Below are positions 13,001 through 25,262 of a stretch of DNA of 64,000 bases, piece by piece. Location of the stretch: the NCBI GenBank assembly GCA_903813345.2, contig CAIIXF020000004.1, forward strand, positions 14,515,196 to 14,579,195. The letters run 5' to 3'. The notes beneath the pieces were generated by a model. The model did no database searches, was not told where the DNA came from, and worked only from the letters and a program-made list of their open reading frames with translations. Within the stretch, counting starts at the first letter, position 1. The number at the start of each line of letters is the position of its first letter. A program made the translations under genes and the position numbers. Source of the DNA: Owenia fusiformis. Lineage: Eukaryota; Annelida; Polychaeta; Sabellida; Oweniidae.

Positions 13001-16000
13001 CATGAAATTACATATTTCATTTTCGTGTTTTGTATTCATGGAAATGACGTGTTCTACTTTTAAACATTTGAAATTATACAAGAGTAAGCCCATCGGTATT
13101 TTGCGATCGGTTTACTACTACGATTCACGAGTCAATACTACTTGGGATACAAAAAAGTAATCAATCCGATTTCACTTTTTTAATATTTTTATTGCCTATG
13201 AATAGTTACATTTTACTTGATAGTTTCCTCATTGAAATATCACGATGTTCGTTACTTTATATTTATTGTTATAAAATTTGATTTGTAATTGTGACATATC
13301 TATCCGATATTACAATAATCATTATTACATATATTGTTCGTAGGTGAGTCACATTCGCAGATACTACAGCCATCGACATCAGTGTATATCTCCCCTTTGT
13401 TATAATAAACATCGCCTACTTTGCAAACCTACATATAGAAAGTCAATTGTTGTAATATGCACCATCTTTATTAACATACATAGTCAATAGTTTGCATATG
13501 GACTACCTATGTTGAACACACGGTGCATTAGCTTGGTCATACTCTCAAATCACGAGACAACGGAACATATTAATAATTTGATAAGTACTTTCAATAATCA
13601 TTTAGAGAAGAATAAATTAGAAGAGAATATAATAATAAAGATTTTTATGGCCTGTAAAAATCGCATTAGTTACACGCTGGACATATATACGAAACGTATT
13701 CCTATAATAAAAATTAAATAACTCATTCGTGCTTACTTTACAATATTGTGGCAGTTGATGACACGTGACTACATTTCGCTTCTTACACTTGCAAGGTGTA
13801 CAATTATCTTCAGGATCTCTGAAATGTCCAAGGACGAATGTGTCGCCTTTGAACGTACACGTGTCCGTCTTACAGCACAAGGACCATCTGTTGTAAATGT
13901 CGATCTTACAAACATACTGAAATATATGTCGAAGTACAATGGATAACTTAAGGTATCGTATCAAAGATAGACATACTACATGAGATATTGATTCATGACA
14001 ATGCAAACCATTTTATTTCAAATGAGGTTCATCAGTACCCTAATAAATGTGCTGTTACCTTAAGTTTGTGTGGCTGTTTTTTCTTCATTGGATAACAGTG
14101 TAATTATTTTGTCACAAAAATGATATAAAAACTTAATAATGTATATATTATATTTTTTTATCCTTTATCAATTCCCTGAAGCTGTTTATCAGGAACCTGA
14201 TGCAAAACTTAAAGTGAGTAAATGTCACTTTGACATACCAAACCAAAACAACGACAAAGGCACAGAGAAACCTACGTTTTTAGTACCAGGACATATAGCA
14301 TTGTGTGTGTTGCACGTCTTGAAGAATCCAGTCTTTCTATCAATTAGTTTCTTTTTACACGGCATTTGTACAGGACAGCATACGTTATTGTTGCATAGAT
14401 ATCTGCAATAGTATGAAGTATTATGATATGTTAAAAATGTTATGGGCACTTCGAAATATTTATCATAATAAGATAAAAACAGTCAACTCCCCATTTAAAT
14501 ATAATACTTATACATTAATTATATTCAATTTGATAAGTTATTTCTTAGGCATTAAACTTGCTTTTAAAGTATACCCATTTGGACAATCCTTATTGGTGTT
14601 GCATTCAACTCGCCATCTTCCATTCTTGAGGGGTCTTCCATAAACGCACACTCCTTTATCACTTACAGCTTTGGTAGGTTTTGGTTTTGGTGTTGTACTG
14701 GTTATTTGAGGTTTCTTCGTTCCCTTTTTACGTTTCTTGGTTCTTTTCGTGGCTGTGATTGTCTGTGGTGCTTTTGTCGGTACCGTTGTTGGAGATGGTG
14801 TTGTTGCTGGTGTTGTCGTCGTTGAGGTTGTCGTCGTTGGTGTTGTCGTCGTTGAGGTTGTCGTCCTTGGTGTTGTCGTCGTTGAGGTTGTCGTCGTTGG
14901 TGTTGTCGTCGTTGAGGTTGTCGTCCTTGGTGTTGTCGTCGTTGAGGTTGTCGTCGTTGGTGTTGGTGTTGTTGAGGTTGTCGTCGTTGGTGTTGGTGTT
15001 GTTGAGGTTGTCGTCGTTGGTGTTGTCGTCTTTGGTGTTGTCGTCCTTGGTGTTGTTGTCTGTGGTGCTTTTGTTGTCTTGGGCCTTCTGGTTGATTTTA
15101 CTCTTCTTCGGGTTGACTTTTCATTTATCGTATTTGATGTTGGTGTTGTCGTCTTTTGTTCTGTTGTAGGTTTCTTTGAGGTTGTAGTGGGTTTTTGTGT
15201 TATTGTTGTTGTAGTAGGTTTTTGTGTTGTTGTTGTAGGTTTTGGTGTTGTAGTTGTTGTAGTGACACGCTCATTGCAAATCTTGCCTATGAAGCCATCG
15301 TCACATTCACATGTTGCTTCTCTGTCACCTTTATGAAACATAATCAAAAAGTCGTTTCACTTTAATATACGCTCTGGTAGTTTATTGCATCGAATACGGA
15401 ACGAGCCATTATGAATCCACCTATTTCAATATATATATTAAAATTTTAAAATTAATGTAAAAAATTCATTTATGACATCGAAATATCTAAGATATGTCTT
15501 TCATAAATATTTTTCAAATAGGGTATAGAATTCAGTACATGTACGCTCGACAATTTCTTATTGACATGGAGTCCTATTTTAGATATTTAATTTAAACATT
15601 TGGCAACGTAAATGGAACTGAATAACATACAGGACACCTGAATATGATATCGTTTTGTTGTTAGTACAAAGTCCGACAATGATACACAATACATTAATAT
15701 TGTACACTACAATACGCTTACCTGTTTTCAAAACACATTTGCCATTTTCACAACTAGGGCATTCTTTACTACAATCGGTTCCGATAAAACCTGAATCACA
15801 CTCGCAGTCGTTTAAGCCTGGAGTGAGACAAGTACAGATGACAGTGAGGTAATCCGGTTGTAAAATAATGCGTGTTTAAGTATAATGAAATAATGAACTA
15901 AATATATATGAAAATACAGGGTGGGCCAAAAAACGGCACTTCTTTTCAAGACACTAAAACACTAAAAGTGTACATTCTTAATCCATGGCTAGATAGAATC

Positions 16001-19000
16001 CTCTGGTTTCATTTGGTATGCAAATTATGATTTTGTTGCAAAAATTAAAAAGGTTATAGCATTTTGAAAAAAGAGGCGTTTTTTGGCCCACCCTGAACAT
16101 ACTCTAGATATTGTCTTAGGCAATTGCCAGTCTATAAATGTAATGTAATTCTGTTTGTTAGTAATGTGATGTGATGTGGTGAGGTGAGGTGATGAGGTGT
16201 GGTGTGGTGTGATGTGGCGTGGTGTGGTGTGATGTGATATGGTGTAGTTTGTCAGAAATTTAATGTGATGTAATGTAAAATAAAGTAATGTAATGATAGT
16301 TTAATAGAAAGGTTATATGCAATGTAACCGTTTGTTTAAAATACCATATAATTTACTGCTAATTGATTCATTTAAATGTAGTATAATGATAAACTGCGAG
16401 AAATGCCATGTCATGTTCTGTAATAGTATGTTAGTAGTAATGAAATGTCAAGCACAGTAAACAGTTTATTACCTTTGCATTTTCCATTATTGGAGCATTC
16501 ATTGATATCTTTACATAATGACACTGTACAATCTTCCCCAGTGAAACCTTGACTGCATCCGCATACGTTTGGAGATATACATATACCTAAACCAAATCGC
16601 CACATTGGCATTAACAGTGTGACGGGACTTTTTCATCATGATATATATATTATCATTTTTACTTTTAAATTTACAATTTACAATACATCGTAATTCTGTG
16701 ACGGGACACTAAATCCCCAGCACTTCGAGGTAGCGGTTAATGTTTGGCAACGCTTACAATGTAATGTGTAACGCCAAATAGTAAAGACTCTATAAGAACA
16801 CATAAAATATTTCTAAATCAAAATTGTTTAATGCTAGAGGGGCTGCAGTTATACCTTGCCCATTACAATCGTTCACACTTGAGCAATCTGGCTGGGAGCA
16901 ATCGGGGACAATATTGTAGCCAGCATTACACACACAAACTTCATCAGCTATGCATTCGCCATTTCCACTACATTCTGAAGTCCCTGGACACCTAGGTTCA
17001 TCTGAATACAAATTTGCTAATCATTCGTTCTCTTTTTATGTGGCAAATGAGATAATTATATGACGTTAATATCAAACATGTTATGCATATGCACTGGCAC
17101 GTAAAGAACCATAGCAATATGTTTTTAAGATACTTTTGAGCCTGTAATAAAATTCTGTTCCTTCACAATTGTTATTAGGGACTGAATTATCCCTACCTAT
17201 CTAAACTTCCACACAGATTATGGTAAATGAATGCCTCGAAGAGAAACTATTCTTAGGTAAATATAATTATGCTCGTTGATGTACATGTTCTCTCAAAACA
17301 TGTAGCTTAAACACCCTATTATCGGTGCACTCAATTAAAAAATTATCACAGGCAATTTAACTTTATTTTTCTGTATAACAGAATGGCTGATTGATGTACT
17401 GACTTTGATATACTAGTAGTCTGCTATATTTTCACGATATATGTTTATGCTAATATGCTACGCGAGTACTTACCTATAGTAAATTTCCAGAATGTCTGAT
17501 CTAGGGAACTTGACTGAAGTCTGCACCCAGCTTTGCCGGACAATCCCTCAAACATACCTATAACATAGATCACAATATCATGATGATAATTAACATTGTC
17601 ATAAAATAATCCCTTTTGGTATTTCGAATGTACTTATTTTGAAGTTTGTTAGCGTAACATTGTACTCGCAATAATATTTCGATAACCCTTCTGTAGGTGC
17701 GTTCTGTAATGCAATTAAATAAAGGTACACAACATACCACCTGAGGTCAGTATATTTCGTTCTCTACTACTTACTATACTATAATGAGGGGTTTAAATTC
17801 ACACATTATATGAATAATGCATACTTTTTCTGTAAAACGGAGAGAAAATTAAAAAACCAACATAAAACATTCCAGCTTAGTGTAATATTATAAAACGACA
17901 GTACCTTCATCAAACCGAATTTCATAGGATTCATCTTCTAGAAAATCATAAGTTGAATAGAACGTCGCGTAGTTATCGCCATCTATACTGTAGGTATTCG
18001 TGAAGTCAACTTGTACGCCACTAGCCGAGTGTATAAAACGAATGAGTTTGTCACCTCTGTATGCTGGTTGAGCCTGTGATAAACAAGGTATGATATGAGA
18101 ACTTGTACAGGAACGTTAATCATGATGGTCATCTGGGAACAGTAACCTTGTATATGCTTGCAGGGGCAGTTTAATCCCTGGGGATATACAATTACACGTA
18201 GAAGTAGGCCACCTACAAGTTCTCTTAAATTCGTAAAGATTGAATAAGGTAACAGCAAACAATGGTCCATCGCAAGAATGAACCGTGTCTAACACCCTCA
18301 CCTCTAGCTTTCATTATTGGGCATATTTCTACAGGGTGTCAAATAAATATGTTCTCCCCTTAATTTCAAAGGGATTTTGTATAAAATTGCATCTAGTTGA
18401 GCTAGTGATCTGAAACTTCTTGTAGAGTTGCTCCATGAACCCTAGTGTCAATGTGCTAAAGAGAAAGTTATGCAACATTAAGTGGATGTTAAAACTAGTG
18501 GGGGAGAACATATTTATTTGACACCCTGTATATTATATTACGTACACAAAGCAAATTAGAAGCTTTGATACGAGCTTACCTTAGTCAATTGAGACAAAAA
18601 GTAATCATTATGGCTTTTTAAAGGTTAATATTTTGGTATGAAATTTCAATTTTACACCTGTAACACTGAAATAAAAATATTTAAACTTATTATACAAATA
18701 TTCTTTAAAGATTTACCCTTCGAGTCAGTTGCACTTTCCATGTGTTCACACCAAGTCTTAATCGTTCGTCGTTCGGTATTCTAGTGTTTGGAAGCAATTC
18801 AGGTGGTTCTACAAGCAGAGAAGTATATTAAATTAAAATACAAGCAAGAGCTTTACTATGTATAATGTAAGTTTAAATATAATTTGTCTCTACAAACCTC
18901 AGTCTCAGTTTAATATTTACCTGTCACTAGATTTTTAGTACTGTACATATACAGAAACGTTGACAAGTAGCATATTAGTGACTCAAAGTCTTAAAATTCG

Positions 19001-22000
19001 GTAAGTTTATATTATATAGAATCAAATTTTACACTAGAGTCAAAGTGCAGTATGATTAGGAATAATTTGAAGAATTATAAGGTATTTAATCCTCGTGATT
19101 AATTTGCCAAATAAAGAAAACAAGTTTTGACATTTAATTTTCCGAACCTGACAAAAATAGGCAATGGGCAAAGTAATTGATCTGGCAATATTACCACTTA
19201 TACATGTGTATGTACAATATGCAATTTCTTTATTGTATATCGTAGAGTAGACGACGTCAAGATTGAACGATACTATTTTCGGAAATATGTTTGTGTCAAT
19301 ATTTATGAATGAGTCAAATAAGTTACTTACCTCCGATGTTTAGAAGATAGCAGCGATATGGAGACTGCAACCTTAAAATTGAAAATATAGTTACGTCATT
19401 ACAAATGGTCACAATACCACGATTAATGACAGTGCTCATGGGCCGTTACGAAAAACGGCATTTATTGACAACACATGAGATGCAAAGACTATTTTTCAAT
19501 TGTTCCTGAAATGGAATAAATGAATCATTGGTGGTTTCTGAAAAAGAAAGGTTTACAGCACTAATTAAAACTATCTAGCCGTCGGAGAAACATTCAAAGC
19601 AAGAATTTCACACAGATATTGATCATACCTCAAATATTAGTAACAGATTGACATCTTATGAAGTCAGAAATGTAAGCTGTGCTTATGCATACACCATCAG
19701 TATTTAAAAGGTGTAACGAAAGGATACGCAACGATCTTTGAAGGGCATTATTCTAATTTTCCTGTTCTTCAACAGAGGTTGTAATATATTCAGTGTGTAG
19801 TAAAGTCCCGGATTGGAATGATGACCTCTTACGATGTCCAATTTACGTGGGTAATTCGACCAACCATATATGTACTTTTTAGCTTTATTAGGTTGAAGTG
19901 CTGGGGTATTTCAAATAACTAATTAATATGCTTTTCAACAAACATTTGAGATTTTACAAAACTAATTCCCTTTGCCCCCCTCCCCCCTCCTTCCCCATCT
20001 GCTTACTGCTTACAAATTTTGATTGCCTTCTCACCTTTGTTCATCTATAGCTTGAACGCAGAACCACTTATATCCCTCATCTAAGCGAGTGGGGCTCCAT
20101 TCATATGTGGCTGTCTTTATCATTGAGTCCAACGGTGAAACGCTCACTTGGTCTGGCTTTTTCATCATTCCACCTATTACTGGCCTCAATGTTGATATGG
20201 CTACTACCCTATATGATTGCACTGAACAATTAGTCATTAAACTTAACAAAACCGAAGCAAGACGTTTTGATGTATATTTTTGTGGTATTACAGGCACAAA
20301 AGCTGCTAGCCTTTGATCGTTCCACTAAAATATATTCATCCGTTATAATCGAGTGTCATAAATATAATTCTCGTATGTTACTTACTCTCTGTTTGTATTA
20401 TCAGTTTTTGCAGCTACCGTAAGTGAGAATTTTCGACCTATTGGGAGTTGAAAGCACGTGTCCTCGGGAGGAGTTGGGTTTACCCAGTAAGGCGCCATAT
20501 TACAAGGTATAGGACTAGCACTAGTTAGTTTATATGGCATGGATAGGAGCAGATATGCAAGGGGAACCTGGCTTAACGGCCGTTCAAAGTTAGTATCCGA
20601 AGGGGCAAAATCTTCTACAACAATTTGCACACCATACCACTGGCGTTTTCCGATTGCTTCAAATGTAATTGTGCAAGTTGCCTGGAATAATGAAACACAG
20701 TCTTCAAAATGGGTGGATCCGTCACCTATGTTCGACCGAACCCCATTTAGGTATGTAATAATAATATAATATGAGATAGTCTAGTCTCCATTCGGTATGT
20801 ACGATACTTTAATGATATACTTAGATATTTTTGAAAGCCTCAAATGTCCATAGTAAGGGTGTTCCGTGGATAAACATACATAATAGGAACGCAGCTATTG
20901 TTAGACTCGCGGAAAAATTGCAAAGAAATCTAATTTCTGGCATAAGGACTGATTGCGAAGGACTTTTATTCACACCTTTGTCATTAAAAGAAGATCCCAT
21001 AACAATAATTTTATCACGTTCATATAATGTACAATGATGCGTCTATACACTGAATCAACTAATGCAAGTATTACATATAAATAATTCTATAAAACTAATG
21101 TACCGGATCCATGACTGCATCTTTCCCATTCTCGATATCTCTGAACCCATCACATATTCCACCGCAATAATCTTGTTTGCTAGCTGATGCCAGTCTGCAT
21201 CGCACAACGTCACCATCCGCATCGGCAACTGCAGTAGAGTTTACATATTACAGTTTACAGTTTGCATAGTATTTTAAGGTAGCTATTTTAATATATAATT
21301 TTAATATTCAGTTTATAGGTTACTGACACCATTACGGGTATTTTTCCAACTGAGTCGAATTTCAGACGATTTCTTTATTGGACGTTTTGATACAAATCAA
21401 TGTATCTTTATCAGTTGAAATTCACAATAATAAGTAAAACAACATACAGAGTGATAAAAATAGTAGTCAATGGTCATAGTACGGTCAAAGTGTCAAATGG
21501 CTCTAATGCCAGTATGCGAATTGAGACCAATTGTTTCATTTTGTATCTGTTGTTTTCTTTTATTTGTTCCAGTTTGGACTTCAAAGGTGGTTAGCCAACT
21601 GATGTCTGTTGTTTCAACTCATCTATTCTTGTTTAAACGTGTCCGGTCTTGTCCAAATGTGTCTGGTCTTGTCTTGTCATTTCACACTTGATTTATGTCA
21701 TTACAAACAAACCTGGAATCCTGATGGTATGATCGCATGGTGATAGATATTTAACCGTAGGGAACATCATTGTGATTGGCGAGGTGTTGATCCGTCCTAT
21801 ATCCGTGCGAACCGAAGTGTTCAAAAACAATGACAGCTCGTATGATTGCCCCCCTCCCACCGCAAGAGATGTCCTCCACGCCAGCGCTCTATAACTCGCT
21901 CTATAGGTCTCTCCCTATAAAGATTTTTGAGTACAGTGTACGTTATATCCGTGGTTTTGATACGCAAAAGGAAATCAGAACGGAGATTTTACATACTTGA

Positions 22001-23208
22001 ATGAGTGGTGCATTTTATGTTCTGCAGATAATACAAAAATTATTTTTTTCAAAATGTTCCCAAACATCCAAAGGGAAATTAATGGGGAACAAAGTGTCTT
22101 GAGCTCTCAGCCGTTAATCTACATATGGCATTGAATTTGACATTGGGTCACAGGTATTCGAGGAAAGACTATGCTGAAATGAACTGTATTTCTCATATTG
22201 ATATCACACTCAAATGAACTGCTTTATATCGGTTTACATAACTTATTCGATGTTGTTTAATACCGAATGTGTGTTCTTTTCCGTGATTTACTAATATGAT
22301 ATATAATATGTTTTACCTCATATAATGTCACGCGACTTGTCTTTATTCCACTGGACCAGTTGTTAAGGGGATCATAGTCGGTGCAGTTGAATTTCACATC
22401 TGTCCAAGCATTGTTCACACGAGCACAGTTGTCACGACATACTTTAGGGTACAAATGAATTGTATGTGATTACGCTGTACGTGATAACGTTGTATTATAC
22501 AGTAGAAAGACAATGCATAAAATGGGCTGGTACGGTTAATGCAAAACACATATTTTAAAAAGTGACAACCCCTAACATATATTCCATTTCAGGCCATGTA
22601 TATTTTAGATATGTATGTTTACATCATCTCATGCAAAGCTAGCCTTAATTCAATATCGGTGCACCTTCAAGGGGATTTCAAGTTTGCCATAATGCTTTAA
22701 TTAATATTAATATTCGAATTTATAAAATACAAAATTATATTAATTAATTAAACTAAAAGCGCAATTTACGTACAGAGATTCCCATTTTCACCAGTTGTCC
22801 GCATACTTTCAATGGCGGACTTATCACACCGCGTTCTTGTACTTCCCGAGCTGGTCCACGATATCCTCATATGAATAAGCATCTATGAAGTGAGATTTTC
22901 GTTTTAATTAACCTTTATGTATTTTAACCACAATGCGGATAACGTGTCTTGATAGCACTAATCGATAAAGGGTCAGATAAACCCCCCTCCCATGGCGTTT
23001 CCAAAGTTGAAGATTTGAATCCGTGCGTAGTAGTAAATGAATTTAACATTATCAAGGAATCTTTAGTCTATGTGTTTCTTACATCAATTTGTGCTCCAGG
23101 CGCCACTGGTGATTTGTCCTGTGGCTCATACCAGAAAATGGCACTCTGGAAATGTGACCCGGATGTGCTTCGCCATAACAATCCCAATACAACCAATAGA
23201 AGCCTCAT
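6974..23208 (-). CDS. 23-exon secreted mosaic protein (conserved ectodomain, EGF, mucin, WAP/lustrin, VWC)
   Basis: Exons, 5' to 3' on the minus strand: 23208-23083, 22882-22774, 22441-22317, 21914-21713, 21228-21104, 20681-20386, 20208-20035, 19371-19331, 18808-18717, 18073-17905, 17557-17474, 17001-16855, 16586-16473, 15817-15722, 15328-14575, 14402-14276, 13916-13737, 13428-13329, 9489-9166, 8694-8467, 8182-7895, 7623-7396, 7011-6974. Every junction is GT-AG, every phase matches, and the total is 4167 nt: 1388 residues plus TGA. Order of parts: signal peptide (1 to about 17), conserved ectodomain (to 514), four EGF-like modules, Thr-rich stretch, three WAP/lustrin plus VWC cycles (to 1376) and a 12-residue tail. 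No transmembrane segment follows the signal, so the product is probably extracellular matrix or a secreted coat. The exon structure is strong; the weakest junctions are the acceptor of exon 21 (poor pyrimidine tract) and the short last exon. Function is inferred from modules only. Confidence 0.8.
7396..8182 (-). CDS. Exons 21-22: third WAP/lustrin plus VWC cycle
   Basis: Exon 21 (8182-7895, 288 nt) repeats the plan of exon 19: CIRNKNCPNGHKCVPDGYCC and CKVDVKNRWSVCCP. Exon 22 (7623-7396) is 228 nt, exactly the length of exon 20, and encodes a VWC pair (FKDPIDNCTRCKCHPKTG, GEFFTAEDGCSRCEC). Both are symmetric phase 1-1. The exon 21 acceptor (ttttgcaaaaag) has a weak pyrimidine tract, but it is the only one that keeps both frame and the expected leading Cys. 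Confidence 0.75.
8467..9489 (-). CDS. Exons 19-20: second WAP/lustrin plus VWC cycle
   Basis: Exon 19 (9489-9166, 324 nt) starts CDRSECGRGNRVKRQQ, which includes an RVKR furin-like site. It continues with a Cys module (CDPLDKKSCPNGFYCSDGMC) and a linker ending CKLDVMGRWSMCC. Exon 20 (8694-8467, 228 nt) encodes a VWC pair: FFDPLDDCTPCKCKKREVV, then GDSFMRKDGCTKCTC. Both exons are symmetric phase 1-1. The intron between them holds a 96-bp minisatellite. Confidence 0.78.
8863..9145. repeat. 96-bp minisatellite, three copies
   Basis: Units start at 8863, 8959 and 9055 (gatgtcagaactttggctct type). Each contains aatgcaaagtacaatattgc and tgaggttacctcc. It lies in the intron between exons 19 and 20 of the mosaic-protein gene. 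Confidence 0.85.
9925..10085. repeat. 43-bp minisatellite, four copies
   Basis: Gcatatatgctac-type starts occur at 9928, 9971, 10014 and 10057, each followed by aagcatttc and agttg. It sits in the large intron between exons 18 and 19 of the mosaic-protein gene, just left of the composite 600-bp repeat. Confidence 0.85.
10139..12861. repeat. Composite repeat: direct repeats flanking three 600-bp tandem units
   Basis: A segment of about 459 bp (taggatatagtcctgagtaa ... gtggtcttcaacc) occurs at 10139-10597 and again at 12402-12859, apparently identical. Between them are three head-to-tail 600-bp units starting at 10601, 11201 and 11801 (tagaaggcgctttttggggg), which differ at only a handful of bases. 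The direct repeats lack the TG...CA ends of ordinary LTRs, and no primer-binding site or polypurine tract is evident. It lies wholly within the intron between exons 18 and 19. Possibilities are a non-autonomous terminal-repeat element whose interior was amplified, a Helitron-like carrier, or recent unequal exchange. Confidence 0.8.
13329..14402 (-). CDS. Exons 16-18: first WAP/lustrin plus VWC cycle
   Basis: Exon 16 completes the four-disulfide WAP/lustrin-type module (YLCNNNVCCPVQMPC) and adds the Cys-spaced linker CNTHNAICPGTKN. Exon 17 gives VCKIDIYNRWSLCC, then runs without an intron into the VWC start HFRDPEDNCTPCKCKKR. Exon 18 carries the second VWC half (DVYYNKGEIYTDVDGCSICEC). Unlike the next two cycles, introns here fall in phases 2, 0 and 0, and the Trp-Ser-x-Cys-Cys segment shares an exon with the VWC start. 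Confidence 0.75.
14575..17001 (-). CDS. Exons 12-15: four EGF-like modules and Thr-rich mucin-like domain
   Basis: Exon 12 (17001-16855), exon 13 (16586-16473) and exon 14 (15817-15722) encode compact six-Cys EGF/tenascin-like modules, e.g. CSGNGECIADEVCVCNAGY, CSQGFTGEDC and CDSGFIGTDC. Exon 15 (15328-14575) begins with the last half-module (CECDDGFIGKIC), runs into about 190 residues dominated by Thr with Pro, Ser and Lys, then a basic patch (TKRTKKRKKGTKK), and ends with the first half of a WAP/lustrin module (CNTNKDCPNG). All internal borders of exons 12-14 are phase 1, which allows module shuffling. The Thr-rich stretch predicts dense O-glycosylation. Confidence 0.8.
14790..15060 (-). 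repeat. Coding minisatellite for the Thr-rich domain
   Basis: On the plus strand the sequence alternates gttgaggttgtcgtcgttgg and gttgttgtcgtccttggtgt type units at a basic period of 30 bp. Read on the minus strand it encodes repeated T-T-S-T-T-T-T-P blocks within exon 15. The near-identity of adjacent units suggests recent slippage, so length is probably polymorphic. Confidence 0.8.
15917..16095. mobile_element. MITE with mariner-type ends (cagggtgggcc)
   Basis: The element begins cagggtgggccaaaaaac, and the complement of its right end begins cagggtgggccaaaaaac as well. The 179-bp interior is non-coding. The terminus is shared with the long element at 44299-45404, so that family may have supplied the transposase. 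It sits in the intron between exons 13 and 14 of the mosaic-protein gene. Confidence 0.75.
16160..16255. repeat. GTGGT/GATGT-rich microsatellite
   Basis: An irregular run of gatgtgatgtggtgaggtga-like pentamers on the plus strand, continuing loosely to 16290 as taatgtaatg repeats. Intronic. Confidence 0.7.
17474..23208 (-). CDS. Exons 1-11: signal peptide and conserved N-terminal ectodomain
   Basis: Exon 1 opens with MRLLLVVLGLLWRSTSG (signal peptide), then HFQSAIFWYEP. Exon 2 holds an R-I-S-W segment, exon 3 a Cys-rich C-x3-C segment and N-N-W-S-S, exon 4 N-T-S-P-I-T followed by S-P-C-D-H-T-I-R-I-P. Exon 5 carries the most distinctive stretch, VADADGDVVRCRLA followed by DYCGGICDGF. Exon 6 has VVEDFAPSDTNFERPLSQVP, and exons 7-9 a beta-rich region with WFCVQAIDE and LQSPYRCYLLNIG. 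From memory, this order recurs at the N-terminus of large secreted proteins in several invertebrate groups; that is recollection, not a search result. Exon phases are 0,1,0,1,0,2,2,1,0,1,1. Roughly residues 1-514. Confidence 0.75.
18332..18528. mobile_element. MITE with cagggtgtc ends, TA-flanked
   Basis: Inverted ends cagggtgtcaaataaatatg and catatttatttgacaccctg, followed by a shared gttctcccc, enclose 197 bp flanked by TA on both sides. These features fit a Tc1/mariner-mobilised non-autonomous element. It is in the intron between exons 9 and 10 of the mosaic-protein gene. Confidence 0.75.
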
Positions 23209-25217
23209 ACTACAAAAATACAGACATCATATAGCATTTATTGTACCAGTTATTCTTTTATTTTAACTTGATAATGTTAAACACGTTTCAAAATATAAGA
23301 CAACGATTTCATTTTTGAAATAGACTAGAACACTCTTCCTGACTTGCAATATTTTCCTTACCATCGGTTTCAATTTGTAGTTTACGTTTAATATTGTATC
23401 CGTTTTCGTTTTAATCATACATGTAGGTCGAGATACAGACTTACATGTACATGGACTTACAGGAGTGTCGAACAATAATTGATAAAGGGAGTGCATTTTC
23501 CAGAAAATAGAGCTTGCACAGCTGCAAGTGTTTGCAAAGCCAAAGGCCGCGCTTCTCTGGGAATCGGGGCATTCTCGCCCAAGAAACGTTTGTCATCGAA
23601 GACGTATTTCAATCTTAGCGTTTTTAAGGACTATAAATAGTTGGATCTTGATAAAAAATCATATTTTTGAAGTTTCACAGATATCTTATCAAAAACATTT
23701 TTTAGGCAGTTTATGTCGCCTATGAATTAGAATCACCCATCATCGACTGAATGACTCCGATAGTGGAACATTTATACTCTCCCTTGATTTAGAAACTCAG
23801 TGATCGTTTGTTCATGCATGCAAAACCTGTTAAATCCTAAATGGCTTGAAATATGGTAATTTTTTTATTGCGAGGTTGCAAAACCAATAACCATGAAATG
23901 GTAAAAACTCTCATCATCTCATAACGTGTTAACGGGCACAGTTCTAGTAGCTTGATGAAACAGTTTTAAGTGTCCATAAGCGTCGTACTTAGCTTGCCAT
24001 AACTAATTTTTAGATAAATGAACCATGGAAAAGGCTATCTGTTTCAGAAAATTATTCTGCTCCCGTCTAATCCCTCCACACTCTCTAGAAATTCTGTGTC
24101 TAACCAAATTTGGACAAGTTTCCTGAGAGATTAGTAGTTACCCTATCGAGAATATACCTCGATTGATTTATCAAACACTAGATGGCGCTGTGCTAGGCCA
24201 GATATTGGTAAAATGCTTTCTTACAGGAAACCAAATTACCACGTTTCCTCTAATATACCTACTCCGGACTATATTCTAAGCTATTGGCATCTATAATGTC
24301 CGGTTATCGTGTATTTTGTTAGACAACTATTCAGTTCCAATTCTATAGTACGTTTTAGATTTATAAGACCGAGTTTACATATATGATACATAAGTATTGT
24401 ATGATACCATTTTTCTGATTAAAAGAATATATTTCCATTGGTATATCAGACCACATTTCTATTTTGCAGACGCCATAAAGGAAGATATTTAAAATTACAA
24501 TGCAAACTTGCTATGTACTATTTGCTTTTCTATTATATTTTTAGACATATGCAAAATAATAAACATATACTTACTTATTATGGGATCAAACAATGTACAT
24601 GTACTCCTATCTTTTATCTTGTTGATTATATGCATATTGAAAATAACATGCAATTTCCCCTTCAAAAAACAATGTTCACAATTTGAAAGGTTCGTATATA
24701 GGTACGTTTGATTTGGTTCAGCGAAGTCCGAAATAAATTTAGTAAAGGGACCTGCAGAACACACTCTTAACTGTTCCAAGAGTCAATTGGTATTTTGAAC
24801 TTTTTAGATTTTTAACAAGGAAAAACATGAAATGGGCTATTAGATCATTATGGTTATTTTCATAGGCATTCAGCTCATAATGGGGAAATAATTGGTTTGC
24901 AGATAAAAGTTGACGCATTGAAATTAAATTGATAAAATTTATATGCCGAGAGAAGAATCAAATTAAACAAATATTGGATTTGTTTTAATCAATCTCATCC
25001 TGTGTACAGTAAAGCCTTTGTAAGTGGATCACCATTGGTTCTACTAAAACATGTTCCATTTTAGATTTATAGAGCCTTGAGATTTTCTGCCTCTAATTTC
25101 TTAATAAACTAGTATCGCCAATTGAATCCAAATAAGGCAATGTTTGATGTTTAGTCATGAAGTTGTATTGGTGTATTATTGAAATTATGATTCACCTATT
25201 ATTCCAACCAAGTTGTA
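23209..25217. other. Intergenic sequence, no gene seen
   Basis: This is the region upstream of the mosaic-protein gene (transcribed leftward) and left of segmental-duplication copy A. The open frames are short and AT-driven. I found no TATA/initiator pair at a sensible distance from the ATG at 23208, so its promoter is either TATA-less or lies beyond an unseen 5' non-coding exon. Confidence 0.4.
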
Positions 25218-25262
25218 TTGTTTTTTGTCCTACTAACAAATTTACAAATGCTCAATTTTCAG

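Noticed and set aside
14737-15336. 199-codon plus-strand frame rich in Val/Gly and a 136-codon Leu/Ser frame
   Set aside because: Both are antisense shadows of the Thr-rich coding repeat in exon 15 of the minus-strand gene.
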